A stretch of 64,000 nucleotides of DNA from Clostridiales bacterium PH28_bin88 (GCA_000987045.1 LAKY01000053.1:1-64000), one strand, 5' to 3'. Counted from the first letter of the stretch, positions 42,361 through 52,135 are shown. Numbers and translations are program-made. Notes: a model not told the origin generated them from the sequence alone.

Positions 42361-42548
42361 TGGAAAAGACTATGCTGTTGTCATCTACAGTATATTTCTT
42401 CCGAAAAGTTTTATCAATAGAATTTTGCCTGAATTGGATAGTCATGCCCTGGGAAGTCTGATTTATTTAATAGGTGTTGCGGTGATTATACAGTTTTCAT
42501 TAACAACCCGCAGGAGAGTGGCGGCGGATGGTGCGGATTGGCTTGCGA
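42361..42548. other. Promoter region of the thiamine operon
   Basis: AT-rich gap between the M23 gene end and the TPP riboswitch. A promoter for the thi operon should lie on the minus strand here (about 42370-42440), but no box pair was convincing. Confidence 0.3.
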
Positions 42549-43940
42549 TCACCTGTTGAGAAAATCCAAGGGGTTGCGGAACTCTCCGTTGACTTTGACT
42601 TCGAAGTCCAGGTGAGAGCCAGTGCTGCGTCCCGTGTTACCCACGAGGCCGATGAGTTGGCTGCGGGAGACTTTATCTCCCACACTGACCTTGTAACCGG
42701 AAAGGTGGTTGTAGGCGGTCTCCAGGCCGTCACCGTGGTCAATCACAATCCGCTTGCCATAGTTCCCTTTGGTCCCCACAAAGGTGACTACCCCGCTTTC
42801 GGCTGCAAATACCGGGTCACCGGTGACCCCGTCAATATCAAGCCCGGTGTGAAATTCTGTCTTCTTACTATAAGGTGACTTGCGGTATCCGAAGGGCGAA
42901 GTAATGGCACCCCGGAGAGGCCAAGACAGCTGCCCGGAACCCCCTCCGCCGCGAGATGCCACCATGACCTTGCTCCCGCGGGCTACTACCTGGGTTACCG
43001 GTTCCGCCAGGACCTTCTCGGACAGGATGTCTTTCGAAAGGCGGATCCCGTTCCGTTCCACTACACGGTACTGGACCTCTTTTTGCCCTTCCCTGCCCTT
43101 CTGTTCAACCCGCTGCTGCCCGCGCCAGAGATTGGCATCGTTCTTTACCTTAATGGGATAGGGTATGTACTCGGTGATTGTCCTCCGGTAAGACACCGCT
43201 ACGTGCACCTGGGGATCCGGTTTGACCAGGTTAAGTTCCTGGCCGATAGAGAGCTTATCGGAAGTAAGCTGGGGGTTGGCGTCCAGCAGGCCTTGCACCT
43301 GCATGTTCTGGTTCTTGGCGATGGCCCACAGGGAGTCGCCGGACTTGACGGTATATTTCTCCACCCTGGTTGTCCCGTTGAGCAGGGTTTCCACGGCGGC
43401 ATCAGCACCCTTAATTTCCGTAAGGGCGGCCTCCCGGGAAACCAGTGTGACCTCTTCTTCCAAGTCCAGCTTGTCAAGGATGATCCCTTCGATCTCCGGC
43501 CTGAACTTTTCTTTCAGTTGTTCAATCACCTGTCTGCCCGTTGTTTCGTCTGCCACCACCAGTTTTACTTCGCCATTGACCGCGATACCTGTAGCGTCGG
43601 AGACAAACTCCAGCTTGTCCGCCAGAACCTCCCGCAACACCACCGGGGTTGACGGCTCACCCTGCTCCGCCCTGATAGGACGGAAGCTAAGCTCTCCCCG
43701 GTACCTCACTTCACGGCCTGTGGAGGCAGCTTTTTCCTCCACCAGTTGCTGTAATACCTGCTCTGCTTCCTGGCGGTTTTCCACCACCGCCACCTGCCTG
43801 CCGTCCAGCAATACCGCATAGGCGTTGGCGCGGGTAGACCATAACCAGCCGGAACCAACCGTCATCGAGAAGATAACCGCAGCCGCTACTGCGACGCGGG
43901 GCGATTTCAACTTACCCATGTTCAGCTTGTACCCAACCAT
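42549..43940 (-). CDS. M23-type peptidoglycan endopeptidase-like protein with LysM, altered Zn ligand
   Basis: 463 aa from ATG 43940 (purine-rich site upstream). N-terminal anchor VAVAAAVIFSMTVGSGWLW; a YabE-like region; LysM KYTVKSGDSLWAIAKNQNMQ near residue 210; a G5-like domain (about 275-350); C-terminal M23 domain. HTGLDID gives the first His/Asp zinc ligands, but the usual HLHFEV is HLDFEV, replacing the last zinc-binding His with Asp. The paralogue at 45695 keeps HLH. Activity may be lost or altered. Probably acts in wall remodelling or sporulation. Confidence 0.85.
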   Translation of the reverse strand: MVGYKLNMGKLKSPRVAVAAAVIFSMTVGSGWLWSTRANAYAVLLDGRQVAVVENRQEAEQVLQQLVEEKAASTGREVRYRGELSFRPIRAEQGEPSTPVVLREVLADKLEFVSDATGIAVNGEVKLVVADETTGRQVIEQLKEKFRPEIEGIILDKLDLEEEVTLVSREAALTEIKGADAAVETLLNGTTRVEKYTVKSGDSLWAIAKNQNMQVQGLLDANPQLTSDKLSIGQELNLVKPDPQVHVAVSYRRTITEYIPYPIKVKNDANLWRGQQRVEQKGREGQKEVQYRVVERNGIRLSKDILSEKVLAEPVTQVVARGSKVMVASRGGGGSGQLSWPLRGAITSPFGYRKSPYSKKTEFHTGLDIDGVTGDPVFAAESGVVTFVGTKGNYGKRIVIDHGDGLETAYNHLSGYKVSVGDKVSRSQLIGLVGNTGRSTGSHLDFEVKVNGEFRNPLDFLNR

Positions 43941-44146
43941 GAGGTCCCCCCTTCCAGAACATATCCGGCGATGGAAAACTGGCTTACATTTACCGCCGCA
44001 AGCCAGCATATCCAAATAATATCATACGTGTTTTTGCCGCAAGGATCAAGGGGGTGATTAAAAAGTTCATAAATTGCTCAAATTTAAGCCAGAATAAGGC
44101 AATAATGAACGGCAGCTATATAATAGGCTGCCATTCGCCTTAGATT

Positions 44147-45064
44147 TCAACCTTGCTCTGCCAGGTAACGCTCGGCCGACATGGCGGCCAGTGCCCCGTC
44201 GCCAACTGCCGTGGCGACCTGTCTCAGGAATTTTTCACGGACGTCCCCGGCGACGAATACACCCGGGATCGAGGTCCCCAGGGTATCGTTGGCCACCACG
44301 TAACCTTTTTCGTTCAGGGTGACGGCGTTCCCCAGGAAGTCGGTGTTGGGAATGGTGCCGGTGAAGACAAACACCCCGTCAATATCTTCTTCCCAGACCT
44401 CACCGGTCTTGACATTTTTCAGCCTGACCTTCCGGACAAGCTGTTCTCCCAGGATGTCGTCCACCACGGTATTCCAGCGAAAAGCCATTTTTTCGTTGGC
44501 CCTGGCCCGGTCCTGCAGCACCCTGGCCGCCCGCAACTGGTCACGACGGTGCACCAGTACCACCTGGCTGGCAAACTTGGTCAGGAAAATGCCTTCTTCC
44601 ACCGCGGCATCTCCCCCGCCTACGACCACCACCCGTTTGCCCCGGAAAAAAGCCCCATCGCAGGTGGCGCAGTAGGAAACCCCCCTGCCCCTGAATTTAA
44701 ATTCCCCCGGCACATCCAGGTTCCGTGGCCGGGTCCCGCTGGCGATGATCACCGCCCGGCTCCGATGTTCTCCCCGGTCGGTCACTACCACCTTTTCCGG
44801 TCTCGAGAAATCAACCCGCTGGACCCCTTCCCACCGGATTTCCAGGCCGAACCGGGTAGCCTGGGCCACAAACCTCTCCATCAACTCCGGTCCCCCGATG
44901 CCTTCGGGGAAGCCCGGGTAGTTTTCAATCACGTCGGTAGTCGCTGCCTGCCCGCCGGGCCCCGCCATGTCCAGCAGCAGCGTCTTTAACCCGCTCCGGG
45001 CTCCGTATAGCCCTGCAGTCAGTCCGGCTGGTCCAGCTCCGATAATCAGCAAATCCCAAACCAT
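44147..45064 (-). CDS. trxB: Thioredoxin reductase
   Basis: 305 aa flavoprotein. FAD motif IIGAGPAGLTAGLYGARSGL at the N-terminus, redox disulfide YCATCDGAFF, NADPH-binding VVVGGGDAAVEEGIFLTKFA and the C-terminal FAD segment GVFVAGDVREKFLRQVATAV. Reduces thioredoxin with NADPH in the cytoplasm. The gene for a CoA-binding protein ends 1 nt before it, so they are cotranscribed. A hairpin GGCAGC/GCTGCC at 44113-44134 may terminate the transcript. Confidence 0.95.
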   Translation of the reverse strand: MVWDLLIIGAGPAGLTAGLYGARSGLKTLLLDMAGPGGQAATTDVIENYPGFPEGIGGPELMERFVAQATRFGLEIRWEGVQRVDFSRPEKVVVTDRGEHRSRAVIIASGTRPRNLDVPGEFKFRGRGVSYCATCDGAFFRGKRVVVVGGGDAAVEEGIFLTKFASQVVLVHRRDQLRAARVLQDRARANEKMAFRWNTVVDDILGEQLVRKVRLKNVKTGEVWEEDIDGVFVFTGTIPNTDFLGNAVTLNEKGYVVANDTLGTSIPGVFVAGDVREKFLRQVATAVGDGALAAMSAERYLAEQG

Positions 45065-45065
45065 C

Positions 45066-45461
45066 TTAGTGCCTTCCCCCCGCCCATTTTCCGTGTTCTA
45101 CCATGATACACCGGTTCATGATCACTTCAAGGCCTGCCTCCCGGGCCCTGGCTGCAGCCTCCTCATTGATCACGCGAAGCTGCATCCACACAACTTTTGC
45201 TCCCCGTTTGATGGCCTGCTCCACGATGGGTTCTACCTGGTCGGACCTCCGGAAGATGTCCACCACATCCACAGGAATTCCTTCCGGGATGCTCAACAGG
45301 TCGGGATAACACGTCTCCCCCAGCACCTCCTGAAGGTTGGGGTTTACCGGGATCACCCGGTAACCTTCCTCCTGCAGGTACCGGGCCACCCGGTGGCTGT
45401 CCCGCTCAGGATTATCGGAAATGCCGACCACCGCGATGTTCTTGACCTGGGTGAAATCCAT
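45066..45461 (-). CDS. CoA-binding Rossmann protein (YccU/YneT-like)
   Basis: 131 aa. NIAVVGISDNPERDSHRVAR and YLQEEGYRVIPVNPNLQEVL then VDVVDIFRRSDQVEPIVEQA and VVWMQLRVIN with the closing GLEVIMNRCIMVEH match the small CoA-binding domain family. Exact role unknown. Located 1 nt upstream of trxB, suggesting a link to redox or thiol homeostasis (inference). Confidence 0.9.
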   Translation of the reverse strand: MDFTQVKNIAVVGISDNPERDSHRVARYLQEEGYRVIPVNPNLQEVLGETCYPDLLSIPEGIPVDVVDIFRRSDQVEPIVEQAIKRGAKVVWMQLRVINEEAAARAREAGLEVIMNRCIMVEHGKWAGGRH

Positions 45462-45694
45462 TTACAACCACATCCTTTCCGTACAGGAGGCTGGAAGCTG
45501 GAGGCAAGAGGCAAGATGGCCTGAGGGAATTGGCTGCGCCAATTCCATTTACTATTCCTGTTTCGTGATTCCTGTCCCTTGCTTCCCCCCAGATACCTCC
45601 CTTACAATACTATAACTGTATATTGGTTTCGCTGTCAATATATAATGTAAAATCCTTACGGCTTGTCCGCAAAGATTTCAGCGCAGGGAGTCAT

Positions 45695-47131
45695 CTACCT
45701 CCCCAGGTAATCCAGAGGGTTACGGAAATTTCCCTCCACTATTACTTCAAAATGCAGGTGGGAACCGGTGCTGCGCCCGGTGCTCCCCACCAGGCCGATG
45801 ATGTCTCCCCGGGATACCCGCTGGCCCTCACTCACCCTGTAACCGGACAAATGGCTGTATGTGGTGACCATGCCGTCACCGTGGTCAATGACAACCTGCT
45901 TACCGTAGGTACCCCGCGATCCGGTGAAAGTCACCAGCCCCTCTTCAGCGGCAATAACTGGTTCTCCCATTACCCCGTCCAGGTCCAGCCCGGTATGAAA
46001 CTCTCCCCCGCGGGGACCAAAAGGCGACGTAATTGAACCGCGGATGGGCCATCCCAGCGTACCGGAGCCGCCACCGTCGCGGGAAGCCAGCATCATTTTG
46101 GTACCCCGGGACACCACTTTTTCCACGGGTTGGGCCAGTACCTTCTCTTCCAGGACTTCCTTGACCAGCCGGATACCGTTCCGCTCTACTACCCGGTAAA
46201 GGACTTCCTTTTCCCCTTCCCTGCCCCGCTGCAGGACCCGCTCCTGCCCCCGCCACAGGTTAGCGTCGTAATTGACCCTGACGGGGTAGGGCTCATATTC
46301 GCTAACCGTCTGCCGGTAGGAAGCTACTACGTGCACCAGGGGTTCCGGCTTAACCAGGTTCAGTACCTGGCCGATCCTCAAGACGTCGGACGTAATCCGC
46401 GGGTTGGCGTCCATCAGGTCTTTTACCGACAGGTTATTGCTTTCAGCAATGCTCCAAAGGGACTCCCCCGGCCGGACGGTATGTGTCTCAGTTTTAACCG
46501 TCTCGTTGACCAGGAACCCGACCGCCTCCTCGATGCCTTTAACCTGCGCGGGGTCAATTTCCTGGGAGGTAAAAGTGACGTTCTCTTCAAATTCCAGGCT
46601 GTCAAGGGTGATCCCTTCACCCCGGGGCCTGTACATCTCTTTAAGGCGCTCAACGATTTGATGGGCAGACTCTTCGTCAGCCACCCAGAGCTTAGTGTCC
46701 CCGTTTATGGCGAGGCCGGCGCCCTGAACGAAAAAGCTCAGTTTACTCGCCAGGATTCCCTTCATGTCTTCCTCGGCATCAAGCTCACCATCGCCGGCTC
46801 TTACCGGCTTAAGTTTGATTTCTTCCCGGTATTGCACTTCCTTAGGGACAGAAACACTCTTTTCCGCCAGCAGTGACTGCAGGGCCTGCTCCGCTACCCA
46901 GGATTGGGCCACTATGGCCACCCGCTCTCCATTGACCAGCACCGCATAAGCATTGGCCCGGCCGTACCAGGCAAGCCCGATCAAAACCAGCAGCGAAACC
47001 ACCAGTCCCGCTACCAACAGCAGCCGGGGGGACTTCCAGCCCCTTTGCTCCAGACAAACCCGGACCCGGAATTTCCACAAAATCACTCGAATCTTCAATC
47101 CAATCCACCGCTGCTCCGGTGCAACGAACAT
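45695..47131 (-). CDS. M23 peptidase with LysM and G5-like domains (complete active site)
   Basis: 478 aa, ATG 47131 behind GGGGGGGAGAG. Cytoplasmic N-terminus, signal anchor LLLVAGLVVSLLVLIGLAWY (about 37-56), then the same domain order as the protein at 42549: YabE-like region, LysM THTVRPGESLWSIAESNNLS, G5-like, M23. Zinc/catalytic motifs HTGLDLD and HLHFEV are intact, so this copy should be an active endopeptidase. The two paralogues flank trxB and the CoA-binding gene. Confidence 0.9.
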   Translation of the reverse strand: MFVAPEQRWIGLKIRVILWKFRVRVCLEQRGWKSPRLLLVAGLVVSLLVLIGLAWYGRANAYAVLVNGERVAIVAQSWVAEQALQSLLAEKSVSVPKEVQYREEIKLKPVRAGDGELDAEEDMKGILASKLSFFVQGAGLAINGDTKLWVADEESAHQIVERLKEMYRPRGEGITLDSLEFEENVTFTSQEIDPAQVKGIEEAVGFLVNETVKTETHTVRPGESLWSIAESNNLSVKDLMDANPRITSDVLRIGQVLNLVKPEPLVHVVASYRQTVSEYEPYPVRVNYDANLWRGQERVLQRGREGEKEVLYRVVERNGIRLVKEVLEEKVLAQPVEKVVSRGTKMMLASRDGGGSGTLGWPIRGSITSPFGPRGGEFHTGLDLDGVMGEPVIAAEEGLVTFTGSRGTYGKQVVIDHGDGMVTTYSHLSGYRVSEGQRVSRGDIIGLVGSTGRSTGSHLHFEVIVEGNFRNPLDYLGR

Positions 47132-47259
47132 CTCTCCCCCCCCTTCTGCCCCTGTAATAGTATATGCAATCCGGGAGGCCTGGCAAGCTTGTCCGTAATT
47201 GTTACTTTATTCCATACAACCGGAACGGTAACTTTATTATGCCACAGAACGTAGACGGG

Positions 47260-48648
47260 CTAAACATGTAACATCCGCCGCACCTGCAGGTAGATGCCAC
47301 ACTCCAGGCGCTTTCGCTGCAGGGCACACCCCAGTTCGTAGGGGCGGAACAGGTCGCCGCCATGGGCAAAGTTGTTGGCGTGGCAACCTCCGCTGCAGAA
47401 GAACCTGGCCCAGCAGTCGCGGCACATTTCCTTGTTATAAACATGGGCTTCAAGGAAACGGTTGCTCAGGTCTTTTTCCGTTAACCCCCTGAAGACATCC
47501 CCCAACAGGAACTCCCGCCGGCCCACGAACTGGTGGCAGGGGTACAGTTCCCCTGACGGGGTGACCGCCAGGTACTCGTGCCCCGCCCCGCAGCCCGCCA
47601 GCCGCCGTGGCAGGCACGGCCCTTTCTGCAGTTCGAGGTTGAAGTGGAAATAGTTGATGGGCTGCCCTGCCTCCTCGCTGGCCAGGCAGGCTTCCGCCAG
47701 CAACTCATACTCCCGCTCCAGGGCGTCGAGGTTAACGTGGTCCAGGGCATACGGTTCCCTGGCCGGCGCCACCACCGGTTCGACCGAGACCTGATCGAAC
47801 CCCAGGCTCACCACGTGCAGGACGTCCCGGCTGAAATCGGTGTTATAAGCGGTATAGGTACCCCGGATATAGTAGTCCCGGCCGTGGCGGGAAGCCACGA
47901 ATCGCTGGAACCGGGGTACAATCTCCCGGTAGCTGGGCTGACCCCCCCGGAAGGGACGCATGGCGTCGTGGACCTCGGGACGGCCGTCCAGGCTTAAAAC
48001 CGCCCGCACCCCTTCCCGGTTTAAGAAACGGGTAACTTCATCATCCAGTAATACCCCGTTGGTGGTAAGGGTAAAGCGGATCTCCTTGCCATGACGGGCG
48101 CCCTGGTCCCGGCCGTAAGCCACCAGTTCCTGAACCACCGGGAAGTTCAACAGGGGCTCTCCTCCGAAAAAATCCACCTCACAGTGGCCGCGTGGCCCTG
48201 ACTCTTTAATCAAAAGGTCGATGGCCGCCCGGCCCACCTCCACCGGCATTAAAGAGCGGTCGCCACCGAACGGGCCGGTCCCCGCGAAGCAGTACCGGCA
48301 ACGCAGGTTGCAGTCATGGGCCACGTGCAGGCACAAGGACTTGAGGTAGGACTCCCCGGACCCGCGGTAGCCCACCAGCTCCTGGTCAGAGGTGAACAGG
48401 CTGCCTTCCGACTCAAGGCGGGACAACTCCGATAAGACCTCCTCCACCTCGACCGGGGAGTAATGGGCCAGCCGGTCCATGATTTCATAAACGTTACCAC
48501 CGGTTGCCTCAAGCGCCTCCAGCACATCCCATGTCAGGTCATCGATGGTATGGATTGCCCCGCTGTTCACGTCCAGCAGGATATTCAGGCCCCCATGGCG
48601 GAACCGGTGTAGGTCCCTGTGCCAGGTAGTTGTATCAAATACTTGCAT
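47260..48648 (-). CDS. SCIFF peptide radical SAM thioether maturase
   Basis: 462 aa. N-terminal peptide-recognition part (RFRHGGLNILLDVNSGAIHT), radical SAM motif CNLRCRYCFAGTG (CxxxCxxC), then FFGGEPLLNFPVVQEL, and a SPASM region with auxiliary-cluster cysteines (CGAGHEYLAVTPSGELYPCH, MCRDCWARFFCSGGCHANNF). This is the pattern of the CteB-type enzyme that forms Cys-Thr thioether links in SCIFF peptides. The precursor gene lies 135 nt upstream on the same strand. Confidence 0.95.
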   Translation of the reverse strand: MQVFDTTTWHRDLHRFRHGGLNILLDVNSGAIHTIDDLTWDVLEALEATGGNVYEIMDRLAHYSPVEVEEVLSELSRLESEGSLFTSDQELVGYRGSGESYLKSLCLHVAHDCNLRCRYCFAGTGPFGGDRSLMPVEVGRAAIDLLIKESGPRGHCEVDFFGGEPLLNFPVVQELVAYGRDQGARHGKEIRFTLTTNGVLLDDEVTRFLNREGVRAVLSLDGRPEVHDAMRPFRGGQPSYREIVPRFQRFVASRHGRDYYIRGTYTAYNTDFSRDVLHVVSLGFDQVSVEPVVAPAREPYALDHVNLDALEREYELLAEACLASEEAGQPINYFHFNLELQKGPCLPRRLAGCGAGHEYLAVTPSGELYPCHQFVGRREFLLGDVFRGLTEKDLSNRFLEAHVYNKEMCRDCWARFFCSGGCHANNFAHGGDLFRPYELGCALQRKRLECGIYLQVRRMLHV

Positions 48649-48719
48649 CCTTAATTCTTAACCCCCTTCAAAGCGCCGTGGGCAACAAGCCGAAGAAAAG
48701 CACTGTAATGCCTTTCGGC

Positions 48720-48775
48720 ATTCCTTAACGCCAAACAAAACGACCCGTCCCCTCGGGAAACAGGCCGTCGTCATT
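48720..48775 (-). terminator. Partial terminator/attenuator between SCIFF peptide and maturase genes
   Basis: Minus strand ACGAC...GTCGTTTTGTTTGG with an inner CC/GG step. It could set a high precursor-to-enzyme ratio by partial termination. Confidence 0.45.
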
Positions 48776-48782
48776 CCAGCCG

Positions 48783-48932
48783 TTATTTCTCGCAAGCTTG
48801 ATTGCCCACCGTGCAGGAGGTCTTGCAAGCCGACTGGCAAGAAACCTGGCAGGTGCCGCAACCTCCTGTCCTGATGGTTTGCTGGAGTTCGGGCTTAACG
48901 ATAGTCTTGATATGTATTACCTTGTTGGCCAT
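48783..48932 (-). CDS. SCIFF (six cysteines in forty-five residues) peptide precursor
   Basis: 49 aa from the ATG at 48932 (GAGGGGGG about 6 nt upstream; another ATG six bases earlier is too close to it). Sequence MANKVIHIKTIVKPELQQTI then GGCGTCQVSCQSACKTSCTV and NQACEK: six Cys in the last 30 residues with the interleaved Thr/Ser that receive thioethers. Nearly universal in Clostridia; physiological role still unclear. Confidence 0.93.
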   Translation of the reverse strand: MANKVIHIKTIVKPELQQTIRTGGCGTCQVSCQSACKTSCTVGNQACEK

Positions 48933-49002
48933 ATCCATCCCCCCTCTACACAATATCCTGTTGCTCAAATATTATATCACAAGAACAAAGAGGCGGTAAA
49001 GT

Positions 49003-50745
49003 TCATAACTTGAACCTGGCGGAGGTCTTTGCCAATTCTTCCGCCATTCGAGCCAGGCTGGCTGTCGAAGCGGCGATCTCCTCTATCGACGCCTGCTGCT
49101 GCTGCATCGCCGAGGAGACCTCCTCAGCCCCTGCCGTAGCCTCTTCAGTGATCGCGGCAATGTTCCGCACTTGGCTTCCGGCCTGTTGCCCGGCAACAGC
49201 CATCTCCCCGGCCAACGCGGCCAATTGCTGGATATGCGCGGCCAGTTCCCCGATCCCCCGGTTGATTTCCTCGAAGGTGTCTCCCGTTTGATGGATTACC
49301 CGAGTACCGCGCTGCACCTCGCGGTTACCTATTTCCATGGATTGCACCGCCGCCTGGGTTTCGGCCTGAATCTCCCGGATCATACCGGCGATCCGCCCGG
49401 CGGCCTGCCCTGACTGCTCAGCCAGCTTGCGCACTTCTTCAGCCACCACCGCAAAGCCGCGCCCCTGCTCGCCGGCCCGCGCCGCTTCGATGGCTGCGTT
49501 TAAGGCCAACAGGTTGGTCTGCTCCGCGATACCGGTAATTACTTCAACTATTTGCCCCACTTCCTCGGATCGCTTCCCCAGGTTTTCAATAAGAGCGGCG
49601 GAAGAATGAACCTGCGATGCGATGGCCTCCATCTGGCGTACCGCATCCGCCACCGCCCGGTTGCCACCGCCCGCCTTTTCCAACACTTGAGAAGCCGCCT
49701 GGTCCATCGCGTGGGTTCTGCCGGTTACCTCCTCCACGCGCTGCAGCAGGCCTGACACCGCGGTTGCAGCTTCCTGGACGTGAGCAGCCTGCTCCCCGGA
49801 CCCCCTGGCGATCTCCTGGACTGCCTGGGCTACCTGGCTGCTGGCATCGCCGACTTCCCCGGCGGATGCGGCCAACTGTTCACTGGCAGCCGCCACTTGG
49901 CTGGCGTGATCGGCTCCGGCCTGGATCAGGCCGCGGAGGGCATCCCGCATTTCGTTGAATGCGGATACAAGCAGACCCGTTTCATCGTGCCGCCGGCTTA
50001 CCATACCCTCGCCCGCGAGGTCGCCTTCCGCCATCCGGCGGCTGTAGCTAACCAGTTGGACCAGGGGCGACCTGATCATGCTGCTGGCTGCCAGAGCCAC
50101 CAGCAAACCTATGACCAGGGCGACGATAATGCCCAGCAAGGTATTCTGGGCGACCTGCCTCAGGTGAGCCTGAATCCTTTCCATTGCCTGCGACTGTTCG
50201 ATCTCCAGGGACTCATTGAGTCTTTCCGTGAGGTCGACAATGTTGCCCCGGATAGTGGCAAGTTCGATGTCCCAGGTGCGGACGGTGCTGGTGTCCCCTT
50301 CCCGCCAGGCACGCAACAAGTCCTCCGTCAGGATGCGCTCGTAACGAGTCTCGTGGGTCCTGGCGGCATTCAGCAACTGGAGAAGGCCCAGTTCAGTGAA
50401 TTCCTTTTCCAGTTGACTCACCGTCGCCCGGAATTGCTTGCTCGCTTCCCGGTATTTTTCCAATGCCTTTTCATCGCCAACAATAATCAAGTCCGCGGTG
50501 TAAATATATTCGTCACGGCTCAAAGCGGCCAACTCCGCTACCATATTCTGCAGGTCCGCCGAGTGCCCTAACAGGTCCGCGTCTCTGGCGACACCTAGAA
50601 GTTGATTATACGAAGCCCCCGACGATCCCATAAAGATCACGATGACCAACAGGAAACTGAAGATCAGCTTAGTCCTGACACCCCAGTTTGACGGCAGCAA
50701 ACGCACCATCAGCCCTTTCCCCGGTTTTGTTTTCGGTTGTTTCAC
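49003..50745 (-). CDS. Methyl-accepting chemotaxis protein
   Basis: 580 aa from the GTG at 50745, which has GGAGGAGG 7 nt upstream; an ATG 25 codons earlier lacks one. First span [20 protein letters not shown], an extracellular four-helix-bundle sensor of about 150 residues, second span [24 protein letters not shown], then a long coiled-coil signalling domain with the hairpin tip [20 protein letters not shown] and [17 protein letters not shown]. It signals to a CheA not present in this window. Ligand unknown. Confidence 0.93.
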   Translation of the reverse strand: MKQPKTKPGKGLMVRLLPSNWGVRTKLIFSFLLVIVIFMGSSGASYNQLLGVARDADLLGHSADLQNMVAELAALSRDEYIYTADLIIVGDEKALEKYREASKQFRATVSQLEKEFTELGLLQLLNAARTHETRYERILTEDLLRAWREGDTSTVRTWDIELATIRGNIVDLTERLNESLEIEQSQAMERIQAHLRQVAQNTLLGIIVALVIGLLVALAASSMIRSPLVQLVSYSRRMAEGDLAGEGMVSRRHDETGLLVSAFNEMRDALRGLIQAGADHASQVAAASEQLAASAGEVGDASSQVAQAVQEIARGSGEQAAHVQEAATAVSGLLQRVEEVTGRTHAMDQAASQVLEKAGGGNRAVADAVRQMEAIASQVHSSAALIENLGKRSEEVGQIVEVITGIAEQTNLLALNAAIEAARAGEQGRGFAVVAEEVRKLAEQSGQAAGRIAGMIREIQAETQAAVQSMEIGNREVQRGTRVIHQTGDTFEEINRGIGELAAHIQQLAALAGEMAVAGQQAGSQVRNIAAITEEATAGAEEVSSAMQQQQASIEEIAASTASLARMAEELAKTSARFKL

Positions 50746-51051
50746 CCGTTTACCTCCTCCGTTAATAGCTAACAGCATGCTAACGATTTCGGTCATTAAA
50801 ATTCCTTTTTTCTCAACCATTGGTGGTTATTCGACAGAACCGGGTAGATTCCTCCCACGAATTGGCAATCCCCATGATATTATTAACAGTCACCATTTTC
50901 GCCCTCAGGCTGTATCATATCTTAGATCAACTGCGATGAAGACATCATTTTCCTGAGGATTTTTTTCATTTTCTTAAAAAAGTATGTTTTAAGACGACGA
51001 TTTTTGGATATTTAATTATATAGGGTTCAATAGCAAAGAGAGGGGTTAAAT
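50746..51051. other. Divergent promoter region between the receptor and the coiled-coil gene
   Basis: AT-rich 306-base gap. A run of T/A (about 50950-51030) precedes the plus-strand gene; ATTATATAGGG near 51016 could hold a -10 element. No riboswitch recognised. Confidence 0.3.
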
Positions 51052-51753
51052 GTGGACGAAATCGCTACTCTATTGGAACAGGATACAAAGGAGAAAAGCC
51101 GCACAGCGCAAGGAGCCAAGCACCGGGCCACCCGTACCGGGAAGGTTGGTAAAATGCGCATGCCCGCAGATTTTTTAGGGAAAGAGTACTCGCGCAGTTC
51201 CAAGCCGGTCTCGTTTTCTGTCGAAGACATGTTATACACCCTGCAGGAGACCCCGACTATAAAGCAACTCTTATTAGAAAGACTGGAAACTGAATATCAA
51301 AACTATAAACTGGCCATTGAGCGGACGATGGATGCGGTTTTTAAAGTTACCGAACAGGCACTACTGGCCGTTGAGGAACAGATTAATTCCCTCCAACGGG
51401 AGTTATTACAACAAAAAAACCTGATCCAGGACTTGGAGTACAGGCAGCGCACCGCACCAGGCGGTTCTCCGGCGTCCGGCTCCGGCAAGCTCAAGCGGCA
51501 GGGCCGCAAAAGGTCGCCCCTGGAAATGAAAGAGCACGTTTTCGGCAAGATGGCCCAAATGGAAGCGGGAGAACAGGAACTCACCCTGGAGAATATCCTT
51601 CATTTTTTCCCGGGGGTAACGTATTATCTGTATACCCTCAAACTCTGGAGCGGCATCCAGGAGATGCTGGCGGAGTATCATCTGTGCAAATCGCAGCAGC
51701 CCAACCCCGGGGAAATAACGGAAACTGCAGGTGTCAATAACAATGCCGGCTAG
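51052..51753 (+). CDS. Hypothetical coiled-coil protein
   Basis: 233 aa, GTG start behind AGAGAGGGG. Charged N-terminus, a central predicted coiled coil (RLETEYQNYKLAIERTMDAV, then TEQALLAVEEQINSLQRELL), a Gly/Ser/Lys-rich hinge near 145-160, and a helical C-terminus containing LENILHFFPGVTYYLYTLKL. No family recognised, no signal or membrane span. A terminator follows at once. Confidence 0.65.
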   Translation: MDEIATLLEQDTKEKSRTAQGAKHRATRTGKVGKMRMPADFLGKEYSRSSKPVSFSVEDMLYTLQETPTIKQLLLERLETEYQNYKLAIERTMDAVFKVTEQALLAVEEQINSLQRELLQQKNLIQDLEYRQRTAPGGSPASGSGKLKRQGRKRSPLEMKEHVFGKMAQMEAGEQELTLENILHFFPGVTYYLYTLKLWSGIQEMLAEYHLCKSQQPNPGEITETAGVNNNAG

Positions 51754-51772
51754 GTTTAGCCGGCTTTTTCAC
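51743..51772 (+). terminator. Terminator overlapping the end of the coiled-coil gene
   Basis: GCCGGCTA/TAGCCGGC then TTTTTC; the 5' arm lies in the last codons. Confidence 0.75.
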
Positions 51773-51777
51773 ACCAT

Positions 51778-51865
51778 CAGAAAGTATTACTTTCTGTGGC
51801 ATAAGTGCAACTAAGGCTTCCGCCTGCGCCGGAAGGCTTGGCGCAAGCCAAGTTTTCTTTATTAA
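51778..51865 (+). repeat. Second copy of the thiC-leader repeat element
   Basis: AGAAAGTATTACTTTCTGTG, GGCATAAGTGCAACTAAGGC, TTCCGCCTGCGCCGGAAGGC and TTGGCGCAAGCCAAGTTTTC: shorter than the copy at 42030-42220 and shares both ends with it. Confidence 0.55.
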
Positions 51866-51951
51866 TGTGATAAAATCTTGGCAGTTTCTTACCCAGAAAA
51901 GGAGATCAGTCACCTGGCACCGAATTATTCAAAATAAAAGGGGGTAGCGCC

Positions 51952-52122
51952 ATGTTTTCTTTACTGCTGATTGCTTTGTTAGTCTATCTCTTTATTAAGT
52001 ATAAAGGCTTTGAAAACCGGCGGGGTTCGTCGGACCCTGTTAACGTCATCAAGGAACGCTATGCCCGGGGCGAAGTGTCCCGGGAAGAGTACCTGCGCAT
52101 AGTGGGGGACCTGGAGAAATAA
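51952..52122 (+). CDS. 56-aa SHOCT-domain membrane protein
   Basis: ATG 51952 with GGGGGTAGC upstream. An N-terminal span FSLLLIALLVYLFIKYKGF, then the SHOCT motif DPVNVIKERYARGEVSREEY followed by LRIVGDLEK. SHOCT is a short oligomerisation helix pair found at the end of many small membrane proteins. Convergent with yedF, leaving 13 nt between the stops. Confidence 0.75.
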   Translation: MFSLLLIALLVYLFIKYKGFENRRGSSDPVNVIKERYARGEVSREEYLRIVGDLEK

Positions 52123-52135
52123 TACAATAAAGTAA

